A DNA stretch of 19,286 nt from Nitrospirae bacterium CG2_30_53_67. GTDB lineage: Bacteria > CG2-30-53-67. The notes beneath the pieces were generated by a model. That model ran no database searches, was not told the origin of the DNA, and saw only the letters and a program-made list of their open reading frames with translations. A program made the translations under genes and the position numbers. The stretch covers positions 1 through 19,286 of the forward strand of contig MNYV01000062.1 of assembly GCA_001873285.1 (NCBI GenBank), given 5' to 3'. Shown here in pieces: positions 16,551 through 19,286 of this stretch. The number at the start of each line of letters is the position of its first letter. Position 1 is the stretch's first letter.

Positions 16551-17870
16551 TTAATGTCCTTGCATATCCTGGAGCCTGCTCTCCAGCAGAGACCGGTCCA
16601 GTACAAAACCCGCCTGGATGATAAAAATCTCCAGCGCCCCGATATCCCCGATCGGGCTCCCGTGAAGGCCGTTATCTCCATAAAGCAGGGCGATCACCCG
16701 GTTATTGCTGACCAGAGGGAGAACCACGGACTCTTCCGGCGCCTCCCCGCCTAAATTCCCGCTAAGATACCGGTCCCATGACTTGTTCTCGTTCAGAGAT
16801 CCTTGAACCTTGTAACGGGCTCGGATGGCCGATGCGAGAAAGGAATCGCTCTCGCTCGGGATCAGGACATTGCGGATCCGGTCATTGGCCGCGTTGTCCT
16901 CCCCAGGGAGCCCGAACTGTCCGAACCCTCGGATTTCCCTTTCCCGGACCACAAAGAGAGCGGCGCGGTTGAGGAATTCGCCGGCATACCGCAGGATCAG
17001 GAGCAAAACCTCTGAAAGGCTGCTTTCGCCTTTAAGCTCCTCCACCATGGATTTCAGAGACGACAACCCGTCCGATGTTTCCCCATCCGCCCGTTCCGGT
17101 TCCAGGTCTTCGCCCACTTCAGACATCAACTGTTCTAAAAAACTCAATTCTTCCTGCTCTTTCTTCCCGGCCGCGGCCCCCGCCCCCGAAACCTCGGCCT
17201 TGTCCATCCCGATCTCGTCCTGGATCGATTCCCAGAGCCCATCGGGATGGCCGGTGTTGTCCTGGGGCGGAGCTGCGGGACCGGCCTCCACGAGTGAGAC
17301 CGGAGTCTTCTCCATCAGGGAAGAAAATCCAATGGCCTTCATCTTCTGATCCTTTTGCTGTTTGCGGTGCTTCTCTTCATCCAGGAGCCGTAATCCTTCT
17401 ATGATCAGATGCTGGGTTTCGATCCCCTGCTCCAGGATCAGTTCAGCCCCGTTGGGCGGCAGGACCTCACTCGGAGCGGAGAGGAGCTCGAACTGAAAGT
17501 GCCCTTCCTCCCAGCCCAGAAGCTCAAGGATGATGGTCTGTATATATCCCCTGAGGTTCGCCTCCATCTGCTCCCGGGAGATGATATGCTTATGAACCAA
17601 AATCGAGCCGAAAGGCGCCCTCGTTGTTCTTTGGGCTTCTATGACCATTCTCTCATCCTTATCGGTCATCAGTCCCTTGGCCTTGAGCACGGATCCAAGC
17701 GTCATCTTGTTCCGGGTTGAGGAGGCCTTGATGACATTTCCGTTCAAAAAGGTGATTGAAGCCTTATCCTCTGATGTAGCGATATTTAAAACGCCAGTCC
17801 TCTTGCTCAGGCTGACAATCTGAAAAATATCTGTAAGGGGCAAATCTGCTAAATTTCCGACAAGACTCAT
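16551..17870 (-). CDS. PATAN/DUF4388 protein with C-terminal GAF-like domain
   Basis: The 439-residue protein begins with a PATAN (DUF4388) domain of about 165 residues, recognised by the opening MSLVGNLADLPLTDIFQIVS, the GVLNIAT and ASITFLNGNVIKA strands, and the helical part with LGSVLKAKGLMT and GHFQFE. A low-complexity, acidic linker follows (about 170-265). A GAF-like region makes up the C terminus (about 270-435, for example LSEVLLLILRYAGEFLNRAALFVV, SVVLPLVSNNRVIALLYGDN). PATAN domains are found with PatA-type response regulators and GTPase/polarity proteins; they mediate protein contact. No membrane segment or enzyme motif is seen. The start at 17870 fits the family's N terminus, although its ribosome site is weak. 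The gene is flanked on both sides by related palindromic repeats, and its link to the che genes is by orientation and proximity only. Confidence 0.85.
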   Translation of the reverse strand: MSLVGNLADLPLTDIFQIVSLSKRTGVLNIATSEDKASITFLNGNVIKASSTRNKMTLGSVLKAKGLMTDKDERMVIEAQRTTRAPFGSILVHKHIISREQMEANLRGYIQTIILELLGWEEGHFQFELLSAPSEVLPPNGAELILEQGIETQHLIIEGLRLLDEEKHRKQQKDQKMKAIGFSSLMEKTPVSLVEAGPAAPPQDNTGHPDGLWESIQDEIGMDKAEVSGAGAAAGKKEQEELSFLEQLMSEVGEDLEPERADGETSDGLSSLKSMVEELKGESSLSEVLLLILRYAGEFLNRAALFVVREREIRGFGQFGLPGEDNAANDRIRNVLIPSESDSFLASAIRARYKVQGSLNENKSWDRYLSGNLGGEAPEESVVLPLVSNNRVIALLYGDNGLHGSPIGDIGALEIFIIQAGFVLDRSLLESRLQDMQGH

Positions 17871-17925
17871 CTATGGCCAGTCCATTTCAGCCGGGCATCA
17901 GGTTGGCTCGGGATGACCGGGAATT

Positions 17926-18083
17926 TTGACGGCTTCGTAAAAAGTCCGTCTGCGGCGTTGCGCTTCATTCTTCGTCATTGCAGCGTACTTCTAAGTACGC
18001 CTCATTCCTCAGAATTCGCGCGCCTTGCATCCGGAGCTTTTTACTGTGCCGTCCCACTTGTGGACTTTTTACGAGTCCATCAA
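17926..18083. repeat. Palindromic repeat element 2 (MITE-like), 158 bp
   Basis: The outer arms 17926-17946 and 18063-18083 are inverted repeats matching at 18 of 21 positions, ending in TTCGTAAAAAGTC / GACTTTTTACGA. The centre has a perfect GCGTACTT-CT-AAGTACGC hairpin (17983-18000). Its reverse complement shares GCAAGGCGCGCGA, TGAGGCGTAC and GCAACGCCG with element 1, in the same order. I recall sequences of this type scattered through deltaproteobacterial genomes, but no search was made. It sits in the leader of the DUF4388 gene. Confidence 0.75.
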
Positions 18084-18147
18084 TTGTGGATATTTCCTTG
18101 TTTCCCCCAGGGATGGTATGGAACTTTTTCTATCATGAATCGATACT

Positions 18148-18203
18148 TTTAATCCAGCGGGAACTCCCCGCCTTTACAGGCGGGGAGTTCCCGCTGGATT
18201 AAA
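18148..18203. repeat. Perfect 56-bp palindrome with 4-base loop
   Basis: Arms 18148-18173 and 18178-18203 are exact reverse complements over 26 bases, around the loop TTAC (core CCCCGCCTTTACAGGCGGGG). The stem is very stable. It is not followed by a U-run on either strand, and it lies between divergent genes where no terminator is needed. The core resembles hairpins at the ends of IS200/IS605 elements or REP sequences, but no transposase is present. Confidence 0.9.
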
Positions 18204-18218
18204 CCCGTTTTCCTCTAA

Positions 18219-18235
18219 ATTCAAACGATTTGAAT
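18219..18235. promoter_or_regulatory. Small perfect dyad, operator-like
   Basis: ATTCAAA and TTTGAAT flank a 3-base centre (CGA). The dyad lies in the A/T-rich divergent region, just downstream of a minus-strand TATAAT, where a repressor could block transcription. There is no direct evidence of a regulator, and 7-base arms can occur by chance. Confidence 0.25.
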
Positions 18236-18252
18236 CGGCTGTAATACCTTGT

Positions 18253-18258
18253 ATTATA
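18253..18258 (-). promoter_or_regulatory. Minus-strand TATAAT, possible -10 of the cluster
   Basis: A consensus TATAAT reads on the minus strand in the A/T-rich divergent region, but no good -35 stands 16-18 bases before it. If used, it would give a leader of about 375 bases through the palindrome and repeat element 2 before the DUF4388 gene. Confidence 0.2.
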
Positions 18259-18371
18259 GAATATTTATATCATTTTATGCCCTGGAAGTAAAGTCAATAA
18301 TTTCTTAATCATTTATTGACAGTTAATTTCGAGTTCTTCCCTGGAATGGAAGGCTCTCGTGCATATTTTTT

Positions 18372-18400
18372 TTGTCATTTTATCCGGGGAGTGATATATA
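18372..18400 (+). promoter_or_regulatory. Sigma70-like promoter for selB
   Basis: TTGTCA (18372-18377) and TATATA (18395-18400) are separated by the ideal 17 bases. Transcription would begin near 18407, about 60 bases before the selB ATG. Both hexamers match the consensus at five of six positions. Confidence 0.5.
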
Positions 18401-18467
18401 GGGAGAAACAGACAGGGGTCTATCTCAAAGAGTGAGTGAAAACATCATATGGGAGAAGAACCAAAGC

Positions 18468-19286
18468 ATGAAGTACCTTATCCTCGGTACCGCCGGGCAT
18501 GTGGATCATGGAAAGACGGCTCTGGTCAAGGCATTGACCGGTGTGGACACCGACCGTCTTGAAGAAGAGAAAAAGAGGGGGATCACGATCGTGCTCGGTT
18601 TTGCCGAGTTGGAGCTTCCGGGTGGGGTTCAAGTCGGGATCGTTGACGTGCCGGGCCACGAACGGTTTGTCAACCAGATGCTTGCCGGCGTCGGGGGGGT
18701 CGATCTTGTCATGCTGATCATTGCAGCGGATGAAGGGATCATGCCTCAGACACGGGAACACTTTGACATCTGCCGCCTCCTCAACATCCGGAGGGGGCTG
18801 ACCGTGATTACCAAAACCGATCTGGTAGACGGGGACTGGCTGCAGCTGGTCACCCAGGATGTGGAGGCGCTGACTCAAGATACCTTTTTGCAAGGCGGGG
18901 GGATCTATCCCGTCTCCTCAAAGACCGGGCAGGGGATACCCGAACTCATAGAGGGGCTCAGCCGGATTTGTGAGGGTGTGGAACCGAGGGGGAGCGCCGG
19001 GGTTTTCCGTCTTCCCGTTGACCGTGTCTTTACCATGAAAGGATTCGGAACCGTGGTGACCGGAACGCTCGTATCCGGAAGCGTAAGAAACGGCGAGACC
19101 GTGGAGATCCTCCCCAGAGGCCTGACAGCCAAGGTCCGGGGGATTGAGGTCCACGATAGACCCGTAAACCAGGCCTTGGCCGGCCAGCGCACGGCCCTGA
19201 ACCTTCAGGGGATCGAAAAAGACCGGATCGAACGGGGGGATACCGTGACGGCGCCAGGCCTTCTGAGCCCGACCTTTATGGTAGAC
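18468..19286 (+). CDS. selB: SelB: selenocysteine-specific elongation factor (partial, 3' end outside window)
   Basis: SelB is the GTPase that brings selenocysteyl-tRNA(Sec) to the ribosome at UGA codons marked by a SECIS hairpin. The first 273 residues are in the window. The GTPase motifs are G1 GHVDHGKT (10-17), the GITI segment (38-41), G3 DVPGH (60-64), G4 TKTD (115-118, in place of NKxD, as is common in SelB) and a G5-like VSSKTGQG. Domain 2 follows ([20 protein letters not shown] and on). The C-terminal winged-helix repeats that bind SECIS RNA would lie beyond the end. ATG 18468 gives the usual SelB N terminus; GGAG stands 12 bases before it, rather far. The gene is divergent from the che cluster and probably unrelated to it. 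It implies that this organism makes selenoproteins. Confidence 0.96.
   Translation, partial: MKYLILGTAGHVDHGKTALVKALTGVDTDRLEEEKKRGITIVLGFAELELPGGVQVGIVDVPGHERFVNQMLAGVGGVDLVMLIIAADEGIMPQTREHFDICRLLNIRRGLTVITKTDLVDGDWLQLVTQDVEALTQDTFLQGGGIYPVSSKTGQGIPELIEGLSRICEGVEPRGSAGVFRLPVDRVFTMKGFGTVVTGTLVSGSVRNGETVEILPRGLTAKVRGIEVHDRPVNQALAGQRTALNLQGIEKDRIERGDTVTAPGLLSPTFMVD

Larger units (their letters stand above)
17871..18467. other. 597-bp divergent intergenic region
   Basis: No coding gene is supported here. From left to right it holds palindromic repeat element 2, a perfect long palindrome, a small dyad, an A/T-rich stretch (about 18210-18330) with a minus-strand TATAAT, and a selB promoter candidate, each listed separately. 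Open frames in 17913-18202 run through the repeat and resemble no protein. Confidence 0.7.

Noticed and set aside
16310-16681. Minus-strand frame of 123 codons through repeat element 1
   Set aside because: It consists mostly of repeat sequence and overlaps the PATAN gene end; no protein-like pattern.
17926-18203. CRISPR array or tRNA gene in the divergent region
   Set aside because: The repeats here are palindromic and unequal, not regularly spaced direct repeats; no tRNA cloverleaf (including a long tRNA-Sec beside selB) was found.
18316-18347. TTGACA at 18316-18321 as a selB promoter
   Set aside because: No -10 box stands at a usable distance; TTGTCA/TATATA at 18372-18400 with 17-base spacing is better.
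18420-18893. Minus-strand frame of 157 codons at the right end
   Set aside because: It is antisense to selB, which has all GTPase motifs in the plus frame.

Overview
The window carries one large chemosensory (chemotaxis-type) gene cluster on the minus strand (about 17.87 kb down to 0.24 kb) and, divergent from it at the right edge, the 5' part of selB on the plus strand. The CheA/CheW/CheR/CheB set, MJ0042 zinc-ribbon receiver, PATAN/DUF4388 protein, long HEAT solenoid, SelB and dispersed TTCGTAAA-ended palindromic repeats together suggest a deltaproteobacterial (Desulfobacterota/Desulfuromonadota-like) genome of moderate to high GC. This is inferred from gene content, not from a database search.

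Layout in transcription order on the minus strand: a PATAN (DUF4388) plus GAF-like protein (17870-16551); a palindromic repeat; a stand-alone CheY (16313-15939); CheA (15858-13804); a receiver-GGDEF diguanylate cyclase (13804-12824); CheW (12827-12324); a dCache-HAMP methyl-accepting protein (12222-9754); a second methyl-accepting protein with a PhnD-like solute-binding domain at its C terminus (9734-6855); a zinc-ribbon/degenerate receiver protein (6826-6002); a 21-repeat HEAT protein (5940-3937); and CheR (3936-3094). After a 338-bp gap filled with short GGGGTCAAG-type repeats come CheB (2755-1676), a coiled-coil GAF protein (1528-674) and a second CheY (615-244). An A/T-rich hairpin (167-199) may end the cluster. 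The 597-bp divergent region 17871-18467 holds a second palindromic repeat, a perfect 26-bp-arm palindrome, a small dyad and a good sigma70-like promoter for selB.

Working model (inference): two receptors form an array with CheW and CheA. CheR and CheB adjust receptor methylation. CheA phosphorylates two CheY proteins and a GGEEF-type cyclase, so at least one output is probably c-di-GMP rather than, or as well as, flagellar switching. No flagellar, pilus, cheC, cheD, cheX or cheZ gene is present. The layout therefore resembles alternative-function systems such as Wsp (cyclase output) or Myxococcus Che7 (HEAT partner) more than a textbook swimming operon. The two most unusual parts are the receptor whose solute-binding-protein domain must, by its topology, lie in the cytoplasm, and the all-HEAT protein encoded inside the operon.
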